Assembly: GCF_910578895.1 (NCBI RefSeq)
Contig: NZ_CAJTSC010000015.1
Span: forward strand, 26,544-68,447
Direction: 5' to 3'
DNA from: an uncultured Bacteroides sp.
GTDB taxonomy: Bacteria; Bacteroidota; Bacteroidia; Bacteroidales; Bacteroidaceae
DNA: 41,904 nt
Made by a program: the position numbers and the translations under genes. The notes under the pieces were generated by a model. The model was given only the letters and a program-made list of their open reading frames with translations, did not search any database and was not told where the DNA came from. This document shows positions 24,742 to 32,978 of the stretch, one piece after another; the first letter of the stretch is position 1, and every line of letters starts with the position of its first letter.

Positions 24742-24888
24742 GCTAAAGTTCTACATAGCCATTTTAAAGTTCCACATCAGAAACATAAACCTCAACTCTA
24801 CGGAGCTAAACGTCAACTTTACGGAACTAAACCTCAACCTTATGAAGCTAAACCTTAGCTTTACGGAGTTACCCCTCAATTCTAAGAA
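24742..24888. repeat. Seven-unit 21-bp degenerate tandem array
   Basis: Units begin at 24742, 24763, 24784, 24805, 24826, 24847 and 24868. The central units fit the consensus GCTAAACCTCAACTTTACGGA; the first two and the last diverge. In one plus-strand frame each unit reads roughly LNLNFTE, so it could pass as a heptad-repeat ORF. But it lies upstream of the TACCTTTG promoter box and start of the next gene, so it is probably non-coding. Confidence 0.85.
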
Positions 24889-24921
24889 ACGGAACCGTGT
24901 ATGTAATCGCCAAATAATTCC

Positions 24922-24929
24922 TACCTTTG
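24922..24929 (+). promoter_or_regulatory. -7 box (TACCTTTG) of the DUF2027/Smr gene
   Basis: Matches TAnnTTTG, 47 nt before the ATG at 24977 and 33 nt after the 21-bp array. No good -33 TTTG is visible. Confidence 0.5.
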
Positions 24930-24976
24930 CGGAAGGTAAAGGAGAGATATTATTAAAAAAAACAGTTATAGGAATT

Positions 24977-26107
24977 ATGAAGATAGGAGATAAAGTACGC
25001 TTCCTCAGCGAAGTAGGCGGCGGTGTTGTAACGGGATTCCGGGGAAAGGATATTGTATTGGTGGAAGATGCCGACGGTTTTGACATCCCGATGCCGGTGC
25101 GCGAGTGTGTGGTGATTGAAACGGATGATTATAACATCCCTACGCCGGCAGCCAAAGCAGCCAAGAAGCGGGTAGAGGAACAGGTTGCGGCACGTACGGC
25201 TCCTGCCGCTTCGCAACCGTCCGCTTCCGCTTCGGGCATCGGACGGCAACCGGAGACGGAGCGCCCCGTCAAGCCCCGGGTGTCCGTCTACCGTCAGCCG
25301 GAGATAAAAGGCGGCGATGTGCTGAACGTCTACCTTGCATTTGTGCCGGAAGACATCAAAGCCGTGAGCACCACTCCGTTCGAGGCTTATCTGGTGAACG
25401 ACAGCAACTACTATATGTACTATACGTATTCGAGCGTGGAAGGCAAGTCATGGACCGTCCGCTCGCACGGTCTGATAGAGCCGAACACCAAACTTCCGCT
25501 CGAGGAGTTTGAAAAATCGGAACTGAACGACAGGGAGCGCGTATCCGTCCAGCTGGTAGCTTTCAAGGACAACCGCTCTTTTGCCGTGAAGCCTGCCGTC
25601 AATGTGGAAATCCGCGTCGATGCGGTGAAGTTCTATAAACTGCATACTTTCCGGCAGACCGACTTCTTCGATACTCCGGCGCTTGTGTACGATGTCGTAA
25701 AGAACGACACTCCTGCCAAGCAAGTCTACGTCTCTGCCGAGGAGTTGCAGGATGCTTTGGCACAGAAGAAAACGGCGGATACTCCGCCTGCTCCCCGCAC
25801 CATCGTCAAGCGGGGAGGCAAGAACGGAATCATCGAAGTGGACCTGCACATCGGCGAACTGCTGGACGATACGCGCGGCATGAGCAACAGCGAAATATTG
25901 GGCTATCAGTTGGACAAGTTCCGCGAAGTGATGGAGCAGTACAGGCATAAACGCGAGCAGCGTATCGTCTTTATCCACGGCAAGGGAGACGGCGTGCTCC
26001 GTAAGGCGCTGCTGGATGAAATGAAACGTAAATATCCGGCTTGCAAGGCACAGGACGCTTCTTTCCAGGAGTATGGCTTTGGAGCCACGATGGTTACGGT
26101 AAAATAG
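24977..26107 (+). CDS. DUF2027 protein with C-terminal Smr domain
   Basis: A 376-residue protein. The N-terminus MKIGDKVRFLSEVGGGVVTGF plus the following beta-rich segment fits DUF2027. An Ala/Pro/Ser-rich linker (about residues 60-100) precedes a beta-rich middle domain. The C-terminal 85 residues are an Smr domain: VDLHIGEL (the D-H-L motif of Smr nucleases), then IVFIHGKGDGVLRKAL with HGKG. Smr domains, first known at the end of MutS2, bind or nick DNA or RNA. The role of this stand-alone form is unknown to me. The frame is open 84 codons upstream through the tandem array, but the promoter box and the ATG at 24977 (after TAGGAATT) favour this start. It converges on hemW (12-nt gap). Confidence 0.85.
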   Translation: MKIGDKVRFLSEVGGGVVTGFRGKDIVLVEDADGFDIPMPVRECVVIETDDYNIPTPAAKAAKKRVEEQVAARTAPAASQPSASASGIGRQPETERPVKPRVSVYRQPEIKGGDVLNVYLAFVPEDIKAVSTTPFEAYLVNDSNYYMYYTYSSVEGKSWTVRSHGLIEPNTKLPLEEFEKSELNDRERVSVQLVAFKDNRSFAVKPAVNVEIRVDAVKFYKLHTFRQTDFFDTPALVYDVVKNDTPAKQVYVSAEELQDALAQKKTADTPPAPRTIVKRGGKNGIIEVDLHIGELLDDTRGMSNSEILGYQLDKFREVMEQYRHKREQRIVFIHGKGDGVLRKALLDEMKRKYPACKAQDASFQEYGFGATMVTVK

Positions 26108-26119
26108 CGGCTTTTTTGT

Positions 26120-27253
26120 TCATTCTTCCACGAACATCAGGTCGCTCATGATGCCGTCCGATACGAAAATCCCTTTGCGGGTCAGGCAGAGGTGGTTGTC
26201 GCGTATTTCCAACTGCCCGTTGTGCAGGTGCGGACGTGCCATGTCCATGCAGTATTGCCACAGCTCCTTGCCGAATTTCCGTTCCACATCGTGCAGCGGC
26301 ACTCCCCATTGCGTGCGGATGGAAGTCATGACGCATTCGTTGTAGCGGGTGGTCCGGTCCAGATACTCCTTTTCGAACCGGCGCCCGCCGCTTTCCACGG
26401 CAGCTATGTACTCCTCCAGCGAAGCTATGTTCCACTCGCGGGTATCCGTATTGAAAGAGTGTGCCGACGCGCCGCAGCCTAAGTAAGGGATGCCTTTCCA
26501 GTAGGACGTATTGTGTCGGGAGTACATGCCCGGACGGCAGAAATTGGATATCTCGTAGTGCTCGTATCCGGCGTTGCCGAGCGTGTCTGCCAGGGTGGAG
26601 AAGAAGCGTAGGCTGCTCTCTTCGTCCACCTCACGGATGCGGTGCGCTTGCAGCAGTTCGTAGATGCGGGTCCCCTCTTCGTACGTCAGGTGATAGGCGG
26701 AGATATGCTCCACGTCCAGGCTGACAGCCTGCTGCAGGTCGTGTTTCCATCGTTCGTCCGTTTCGCCGGGCAGGCCGTAGATAAGGTCGATGCTTATGTT
26801 GCCGAATCCGGCACGGCGGCAATGCTCTACGGCATCGGCTGCCTGCGCTGCATTATGGCGGCGGTTCAGTTGTTTCAGCATGGCATCGTCGAAAGTCTGT
26901 ATCCCCATGCTGATGCGGTTGAAGGGCAACCGTTGCAGCATGGCGGTGTACGCTTCGGTCAGGTCGTCGGGATTGGCTTCGAGGGTAATCTCCCGGCAAT
27001 GCTCCATTCCGTAATGTTGCCGGATGGCTTCGAACACTTCCCTGAAATCCTCTTCCGCCAGTTGCGAGGGTGTGCCGCCGCCAAAGTAAATCGTCTCGAC
27101 CGCTTCTCCCCGCAGATATTCTTTCCGCATTTGCAGCTCCTTGCACAACGCACGGATGTAGCGGCTCTTCAGTTCGCTACGGGTGGTGGAGTAGAAGTCG
27201 CAATAGATGCAACGCGTCTTGCAAAAGGGGATATGGATGTAGATGCCTGCCAT
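26120..27253 (-). CDS. hemW: Radical SAM heme chaperone HemW (coproporphyrinogen III oxidase-like)
   Basis: A 377-residue radical SAM protein. MAGIYIHIPFCKTRCIYCDF carries the 4Fe-4S cluster cysteines C11, C15 and C18 with the HemW-type CxxxCxxCxF spacing. Further family segments are TIYFGGGTPSQL, RISMGIQTFDD, GFGNISIDLIYGLPGE and SAYHLTYEEGTRIY, then a HemN C-terminal domain. HemW homologues bind heme and deliver it to respiratory enzymes; the often-annotated oxidase activity belongs to HemN. The open frame extends 43 codons upstream, but the ATG at 27253 with a TATATTTG box just before it is the natural start. Confidence 0.93.
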   Translation of the reverse strand: MAGIYIHIPFCKTRCIYCDFYSTTRSELKSRYIRALCKELQMRKEYLRGEAVETIYFGGGTPSQLAEEDFREVFEAIRQHYGMEHCREITLEANPDDLTEAYTAMLQRLPFNRISMGIQTFDDAMLKQLNRRHNAAQAADAVEHCRRAGFGNISIDLIYGLPGETDERWKHDLQQAVSLDVEHISAYHLTYEEGTRIYELLQAHRIREVDEESSLRFFSTLADTLGNAGYEHYEISNFCRPGMYSRHNTSYWKGIPYLGCGASAHSFNTDTREWNIASLEEYIAAVESGGRRFEKEYLDRTTRYNECVMTSIRTQWGVPLHDVERKFGKELWQYCMDMARPHLHNGQLEIRDNHLCLTRKGIFVSDGIMSDLMFVEE

Positions 27254-27277
27254 GCGCCTGTCGTTTTGGTTGAGGTG

Positions 27278-27305
27278 CAAATATACGATATTTTCTGCTA
27301 TACAA
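27278..27305 (-). promoter_or_regulatory. Promoter of hemW
   Basis: Minus-strand TTG (27305-27303), a 17-nt spacer and TATATTTG (27285-27278), about 24 nt before the hemW ATG. The spacer is slightly short, so moderate confidence. Confidence 0.5.
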
Positions 27306-27376
27306 CATATATCCTCATTGGTTTTACTTCTACTAAAAGTGTTACTTTTACACCATAAGAACGTAACGTACGGCTT

Positions 27377-27534
27377 TTTCATTTACAGGAGTTAGAGGAG
27401 TTAAAGGGAGTCAGAAGGAGTTATCGCCCTTCGGGCTGAGGAGTTAAGCCGATAGTTCTGTTGATGTATAGTGACACTATTGGCTTCTGACTCCTTTCAA
27501 CTCCCTTTAACTCCTCTAACTCCTGTAAATGAAA
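27377..27534. repeat. 35-bp perfect inverted repeat with purine-rich arms
   Basis: The arms 27377-27411 and 27500-27534 are exact reverse complements, built from repeated GGAGTTA words. Pairing continues imperfectly inward, and the centre contains further small stems (for example GCCGATAGT against ACTATTGGC). It lies between the divergent hemW and GH97 genes, so it is upstream of both rather than a 3' terminator. It is probably a repetitive element or a large cruciform/hairpin. Confidence 0.9.
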
Positions 27535-27585
27535 GAACCGCGGAACGCAACGAAGAATCATCATTAATTAATATTTAATATTGCC

Positions 27586-29532
27586 ATGAAAAAAGAGTGG
27601 AAATTATTACTGCTGCTGTTGGCAGCCGCCTTGCCCCTGAAAGCGCAAGACGTGATTGTGCAAGGACCGGATGGAAATCTGCAAGTAGCGGTGACATGCA
27701 CCGGGGCAGGGAAGGCGGTTTACTCGGTGTCTTATAAAGGCAGGCAGATGCTGGAAAACTCGCCGTTGGGGATGGAGACCAATGCGGGCGACTTTGTCCG
27801 GGGACTGAAGCTGACCGGCCATGAGGTAAACAAGATTGAAGACCGGTATTCGCTGGACCGCATCAAGACCTCGCAAGTGCATTATCGTGCCAACGAACTG
27901 AATTGCTTCTTCGACAATACCGAAGGCGGGAAGATGCAGGTAACCTTCCGGGTGAGCGATAACGATGTCGCTTTCCGCTACACCTTGCCCCGACAGGGCG
28001 ATACGGGCAGTGTGCGCGTCATGAGCGAGCATACGGGCTTTGCCTTTCCTGCCAAGACCACCACGTTCCTCTGTCCGCAGAGCGATGCGATGATAGGCTG
28101 GAAGCGTACAAAGCCCAGCTACGAGGAGGAGTATAAGGCAGATGCGCCGATGGGCGAGCGTTCGCGCTACGGCCACGGCTATACCTTCCCCTGCTTGTTC
28201 AGGGTGGGTGAAGACGGTTGGGTATTGGTCAGCGAGACCGGTGTGGACAGCCGCTATTGCGCATCCCGTCTTGGCGATGCCCATAATGGCACGTATACCG
28301 TCCGTTTTCCCATGCCGGAAGAGAACAACGGCAACGGAACCGTAGAACCGGCTTTCGCCCTGCCCGGCAGCACGCCGTGGCGCACCATTACGGTGGGCGA
28401 AACCTTGAAGCCGGTTGTAGAGACCACCGTCCCGTGGGATGTGGTGGAACCGCGCTATGCCTCCACCTGCGACTACAAGCCGGGACGCGGCACATGGAGC
28501 TGGATTTTGTGGCAAGACGACAGTATCAACTACGACGACCAGGTGAAGTATGTGGACCTGGCGGCTGCCATGGGCTATGAGTATGTGCTGGTGGACAACT
28601 GGTGGGATAAGAACATCGGTCGCGACCGCATAAAGCAGCTCGTGGAGTATGCCCGCGGCAAAGGAGTGGAACTCTTCTTGTGGTACAGTTCCAGCGGCTA
28701 TTGGAACGACATAGAACAGGGACCCGTCGGCAAGATGGACAACTCCATTGTCCGCAAGCAGGAGATGCGCTGGATGCAGAGCCTGGGAGTGAAAGGCATC
28801 AAGGTGGACTTTTTCGGCGGCGACAAGCAGGAGACCCTGCGCCTGTACGAGGATATTTTGAGCGATGCCGACGATTATGGGCTGATGGTGATATTTCACG
28901 GCTGCACCTTGCCCCGCGGATGGGAGCGGATGTATCCCAACTACGTAGGCAGCGAGGCAGTGCTGGCATCCGAAAATCTGATATTCGGGCAGCATGCTTG
29001 CGACAATGAAGCGTTCAACGCCACCTTGCATCCCTTTATCCGCAACGCGGTGGGTTGCATGGAGTTTGGCGGCGTATTCCTGAACAAGCGCCTGAACCGT
29101 GGCAACGACGGCGGCACCACCCGCCGCACGACGGATGTCTTTCAGTTGGCCACCGCCGTGCTTTTCCAGAACCCCATACAGAACTTCGCTTTGGCTCCCA
29201 ACAACCTGACGGATGCTCCGGCGGTGTGCATCGACTTCATGAAGCAGGTGCCCGTCACGTGGGATGAGACCCGCTTCATCGACGGTTATCCCGGCCGCTA
29301 TGTGGTCCTGGCGCGCCGTCATGGCGATGTGTGGTATGTGGCTGCCGCCAATGCCACGGCAGAACCCCTGACGCTCGAACTTCCGCTCCCGATGCTGCCT
29401 GCAGGTACAACCGTCTCTGTCTATCTTGACGACAAGAAGTTGCAGCCGCAGCGGAAAGAACAGAAAATAAAGTCCGGCGGAACCTTGAAACTTACTCTCC
29501 AGCCTATGGGTGGGGCGGTGATAGTGAAGTAG
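27586..29532 (+). CDS. Glycoside hydrolase family 97 (retaining alpha-galactosidase type)
   Basis: A 648-residue periplasmic glycosidase. The signal peptide MKKEWKLLLLLLAAALPLKA is followed by the N-terminal GH97 beta-sandwich (about 21-280), the TIM barrel (about 285-560) and a C-terminal beta domain. In GH97 the mechanism is set by the catalytic residues. Here D408 in GIKVDFF sits where retaining members have their Asp nucleophile, and E457 (YVGSEAVLASEN) is a likely acid/base. SusB-like inverting enzymes use glutamates instead. This favours alpha-galactosidase rather than alpha-glucosidase, which fits the beta-galactosidase gene 91 nt downstream. No SusC/SusD pair or regulator is nearby. 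Confidence 0.88.
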   Translation: MKKEWKLLLLLLAAALPLKAQDVIVQGPDGNLQVAVTCTGAGKAVYSVSYKGRQMLENSPLGMETNAGDFVRGLKLTGHEVNKIEDRYSLDRIKTSQVHYRANELNCFFDNTEGGKMQVTFRVSDNDVAFRYTLPRQGDTGSVRVMSEHTGFAFPAKTTTFLCPQSDAMIGWKRTKPSYEEEYKADAPMGERSRYGHGYTFPCLFRVGEDGWVLVSETGVDSRYCASRLGDAHNGTYTVRFPMPEENNGNGTVEPAFALPGSTPWRTITVGETLKPVVETTVPWDVVEPRYASTCDYKPGRGTWSWILWQDDSINYDDQVKYVDLAAAMGYEYVLVDNWWDKNIGRDRIKQLVEYARGKGVELFLWYSSSGYWNDIEQGPVGKMDNSIVRKQEMRWMQSLGVKGIKVDFFGGDKQETLRLYEDILSDADDYGLMVIFHGCTLPRGWERMYPNYVGSEAVLASENLIFGQHACDNEAFNATLHPFIRNAVGCMEFGGVFLNKRLNRGNDGGTTRRTTDVFQLATAVLFQNPIQNFALAPNNLTDAPAVCIDFMKQVPVTWDETRFIDGYPGRYVVLARRHGDVWYVAAANATAEPLTLELPLPMLPAGTTVSVYLDDKKLQPQRKEQKIKSGGTLKLTLQPMGGAVIVK

Positions 29533-29623
29533 GAGAAGTGGGAGAGACGGAATTATATCGTATCTTTATCCCGAAAAACATAGAATGTGACAAACTAACC
29601 CAACTAAAAAAACAGTAGATATC

Positions 29624-32600
29624 ATGAAAAGACAAATTGTTACCGGGCTGTTTGCGGCTTTGGCGGTTGTGGGCAATGCCCAGTCCTTTACCGAATGGCA
29701 GGACCCGGAAGTAAACGCAGTGAACCGTGCGCCGATGCACGCCAATTATTTTGCTTACGAGTCGGCAGACGCCGCCCGTGCGGGCATCAAAGAGCATTCT
29801 TCCCGCTTTATGAGCCTGAACGGCACGTGGAAGTTCTTTTGGGTGAAAGACGCCGATGCCCGTCCCGCCGATTTCTGGAAACAGGGATTTAACGATAAGG
29901 GCTGGAGCGACATGCCCGTTCCCGGCGTTTGGGAACTGAACGGCTTTGGCGACCCTATTTACGTGAACGTGGGCTATGCCTGGCGTAGCCAGTTCAAGAA
30001 CAACCCGCCGCAAGTGCCCGTAGCGGACAACCATGTAGGCTCTTACCGCCGCGAGATTACAGTCCCTGCCGGCTGGAAGGGAAAGGACATCATCGCCCAT
30101 TTCGGCTCGGTGACTTCCAATATGTACCTGTGGGTGAACGGCAAGTATGTAGGCTACAGCGAAGACAGCAAGCTGGAAGCCGAATTCGACCTTACCCCTT
30201 ACCTGAAACCGGGGCAGAAGAACCTGATTGCTTTTCAGGTGTTCCGCTGGTGCGACGGTACGTATCTTGAAGACCAGGACTTCTTCCGCTATAGCGGGGT
30301 GGGGCGCGACTGCTACCTGTATGCCCGCGACAAGAAGCGTATCGAAGACATACGTGTCACTCCGGACCTGGATGCCGGCTACAAGAACGGCTCTTTGCGC
30401 GTAGAGGTCAGTCTGAAGGGGAACGGCAATACCGCATTGGAACTGTTGGATGCCGATGGCAAGCAAGTGGCGGCAGCCACGGTGCGCGGCAGCGGCACTG
30501 CCCTGATGAACCTTGACAATCCGCACAAATGGACGGCGGAGACCCCTTATCTTTACACACTGCGTGCCACCCTGCAAGGCAGTGGCGAGGTCATTCCGGT
30601 CAAGGTAGGTTTCCGTAAGATTGAGCTCCGCAACTCGCAACTGCTGGTAAACGGGCAACCCGTTTTGTTTAAAGGCGCCAACCGCCACGAGCTGGATCCC
30701 GATTACGGTTATGTGGTTTCGCGCGAGCGTATGATACAGGACATCCGGATTATGAAGCAGTTCAACCTGAATGCCGTGCGCACCTGCCACTATCCCGACA
30801 ACAATCTTTGGTATGACCTGTGCGACCGCTACGGCATCTATGTAGTGGCGGAAGCGAATGTCGAGTCGCACGGAATGGGGTATGGAGAGTCCACCCTTGC
30901 CAAGCGTGCCGACTACAGGAAGGCACACCTGGAGCGCAACCGGCGCAATGTGCAGCGCGGTTTCAATCATCCCAGCATCATCTTCTGGTCGTTGGGCAAT
31001 GAAGCCGGATACGGTCCCAACTTCGAAGAAGCCTATGACTGGGTGAAGGCCGAAGATCCCAGCCGTGCCGTGCAATACGAGCGTGCCGGCAGGAACGGAA
31101 AGACCGATATCTTCTGCCCGATGTACTACGACTATCACGGTTGCATGAAATATTGCGAGGATGCCTCTGCAGACAAGCCGCTCATCCAGTGCGAGTATGC
31201 GCATGCTATGGGCAATTCGGAAGGCGGCTTCAAGGAGTATTGGGACCTTATCCGCAAATATCCCAAGTATCAGGGCGGCTTTATCTGGGACTTCGTGGAC
31301 CAGTCCGTGCGCTGGACGGGTAAGAACGGCAAGATGATTTATGCCTACGGCGGCGATTTCAACCGCTTCGATGCCAGCGATGTCAACTTCTGCGACAACG
31401 GGCTTATCAGTCCCGACCGCGTGCCCAATCCCCACATGTACGAAGTAGGGCGCATCTATCAGAACATTTGGACTGTTCCCGCCGATTTGCAGCGTGGCGA
31501 AATCAAGGTGTTCAACGAGAACTTCTTCCGCGACCTTTCCGCCTATTACCTGGAATGGGAAGTGCTGAAAGACGGCAAGGCGGTGCGTAGCGGACGCGTG
31601 GACCGGTTGGATGTGGCTCCGCAGCAGACAGCCGTCGTCCGTTTGGACCTGGGCGCTACCTGCCGTTGTGCCGAATGGTTGCTCAACGTCTCTTATAAGC
31701 TGAAGAACCGCGAAGGATTGCTTCCCGCCGGCCATATCGTGGCTAAGGAGCAGTTGACGCTGAATCCCTATCAGGCTCCTGCAATGGATTTGAAGAGTGA
31801 CGAACCCGGCAATGCGGAAGTGGTGGTGCCTGCGGTGCGCGACAATGATTATAATTACCTTATCGTTTCCGGCGAGGCTTTCCGCATGGAGTTCAGCAAG
31901 CATACCGGTTATCTCACAAAATACGAAGTGAACGGGCTGGACATGATTAAGGACGGCAATGCGCTTACGCCCAACTTCTGGCGTGCACCTACGGACAATG
32001 ACTTCGGCGCCAACCTGCAACGCAAATACATTGTCTGGAAAAATCCGGAAATGAAACTGGCGTCTTTCGACCGGCGTACCGAGAACGGGCAGGTGGTTGT
32101 GGAAGCCGCCTATACGCTGCCCAAGGCATCGGCGGCTTTGAAGCTGACGTATGTCATCAATCACCGTGGCGCTGTCAAGGTCACTCAGAAGTTGGTTGCC
32201 GATAAGGATGCCAAGGTGGCAAACCTCTTCCGCTTCGGCATGCAGATGCCTATGCCGCGCAGTTTTGAGACGGTTGAATATTACGGCCGCGGCCCGATAG
32301 AAAACTATATCGACCGCAACCATTGCACCGACCTGGGCATCTACCGCCAGAGCGTATCGGAGCAGTTCTATCCTTATATCCGTCCGCAGGAGAATGGTAC
32401 AAAGACCGACATCCGCTGGTGGAAAGTGCTCAATGCAGCCGGCAACGGCATCGAGGTGGTTGCCGCCGCTCCTTTCTCCGCATCGGCGCTGCACTACACG
32501 ATAGAGTCGCTGGACGAAGGCTGGGACAAGCGGCAAGGACACTCGCAGGAAGTGGAAGAGGCGGATCTTACCAACCTCTGCATCGATAAGGTTCAAGCCG

Positions 32601-32719
32601 GTCTGGGGTGTGTGAACAGTTGGGGACACATCGCCCGTCCCGAATACCAGGTGCCTTATGCCGATTATGAATTTACATTCATCCTGACGCCGGTATGCCA
32701 CAGCGTCGGGATTGAATAA
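29624..32719 (+). CDS. Glycoside hydrolase family 2 beta-galactosidase (LacZ-like)
   Basis: A 1031-residue exported enzyme with a short signal peptide (MKRQIVTGLFAALAVVGNAQ). Domain order follows LacZ: sugar-binding jelly roll (SLNGTWKFFW...), two immunoglobulin-like domains around the TIM barrel, and a C-terminal beta-sandwich (small chain). The acid/base is E460 in WSLGNEAGYGP; the nucleophile is E524 in QCEYAHAMGNSEGG, close to E461/E537 of E. coli LacZ. It removes terminal beta-galactosyl residues in the periplasm. It is in a likely operon with the GH97 gene, so the pair could trim alpha- and beta-galactosides from the same glycan (inference). A strong hairpin follows. Confidence 0.93.
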   Translation: MKRQIVTGLFAALAVVGNAQSFTEWQDPEVNAVNRAPMHANYFAYESADAARAGIKEHSSRFMSLNGTWKFFWVKDADARPADFWKQGFNDKGWSDMPVPGVWELNGFGDPIYVNVGYAWRSQFKNNPPQVPVADNHVGSYRREITVPAGWKGKDIIAHFGSVTSNMYLWVNGKYVGYSEDSKLEAEFDLTPYLKPGQKNLIAFQVFRWCDGTYLEDQDFFRYSGVGRDCYLYARDKKRIEDIRVTPDLDAGYKNGSLRVEVSLKGNGNTALELLDADGKQVAAATVRGSGTALMNLDNPHKWTAETPYLYTLRATLQGSGEVIPVKVGFRKIELRNSQLLVNGQPVLFKGANRHELDPDYGYVVSRERMIQDIRIMKQFNLNAVRTCHYPDNNLWYDLCDRYGIYVVAEANVESHGMGYGESTLAKRADYRKAHLERNRRNVQRGFNHPSIIFWSLGNEAGYGPNFEEAYDWVKAEDPSRAVQYERAGRNGKTDIFCPMYYDYHGCMKYCEDASADKPLIQCEYAHAMGNSEGGFKEYWDLIRKYPKYQGGFIWDFVDQSVRWTGKNGKMIYAYGGDFNRFDASDVNFCDNGLISPDRVPNPHMYEVGRIYQNIWTVPADLQRGEIKVFNENFFRDLSAYYLEWEVLKDGKAVRSGRVDRLDVAPQQTAVVRLDLGATCRCAEWLLNVSYKLKNREGLLPAGHIVAKEQLTLNPYQAPAMDLKSDEPGNAEVVVPAVRDNDYNYLIVSGEAFRMEFSKHTGYLTKYEVNGLDMIKDGNALTPNFWRAPTDNDFGANLQRKYIVWKNPEMKLASFDRRTENGQVVVEAAYTLPKASAALKLTYVINHRGAVKVTQKLVADKDAKVANLFRFGMQMPMPRSFETVEYYGRGPIENYIDRNHCTDLGIYRQSVSEQFYPYIRPQENGTKTDIRWWKVLNAAGNGIEVVAAAPFSASALHYTIESLDEGWDKRQGHSQEVEEADLTNLCIDKVQAGLGCVNSWGHIARPEYQVPYADYEFTFILTPVCHSVGIE

Positions 32720-32774
32720 GGATACCGGGGCGGCAAACGCTCTCCCGTCGATGTGATTGCCGTATTGAACGGGT

Positions 32775-32828
32775 AAATGTGCCGGAACGCTGACAGAATG
32801 ATACGGCTGTCAGGGTTTCGGCACATTT
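32775..32828 (+). terminator. Terminator of the GH97-GH2 operon
   Basis: 22-nt arms (32775-32796 and 32807-32828) pair with two mismatches around a 10-nt loop. The 3' arm ends ACATTT and is followed by GTTTTC. It lies 56 nt after the GH2 stop and marks the right end of the core region. Confidence 0.7.
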
Positions 32829-32942
32829 GTTTTCGGGCGGATGCCGATGGCGGGCCGTGCCCCTGGCTCCCTTGAATGAAAAAGCCGTGCCTTCCGCCTG
32901 CAATTATCAGCCCTAAAATAGCAGATTCTGTAAATTATTTGA

Positions 32943-32950
32943 TAGCTTTG
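32943..32950 (+). promoter_or_regulatory. -7 box (TAGCTTTG) of the AAA-ATPase gene
   Basis: TAGCTTTG fits TAnnTTTG, 28 nt before the ATG at 32979. The same octamer, with similar flanks, precedes the NVEALA gene at 41221. No clear -33 TTTG at the right distance. Confidence 0.45.
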
Positions 32951-32978
32951 CATATAGCTTCTAAAAAACAGGAACAGA

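Noticed and set aside
29504..32701. 1065-codon minus-strand ORF antisense to the GH2 gene
   Set aside because: It is a long antisense shadow produced by strong codon bias; the plus strand has complete catalytic motifs of a GH2 enzyme.
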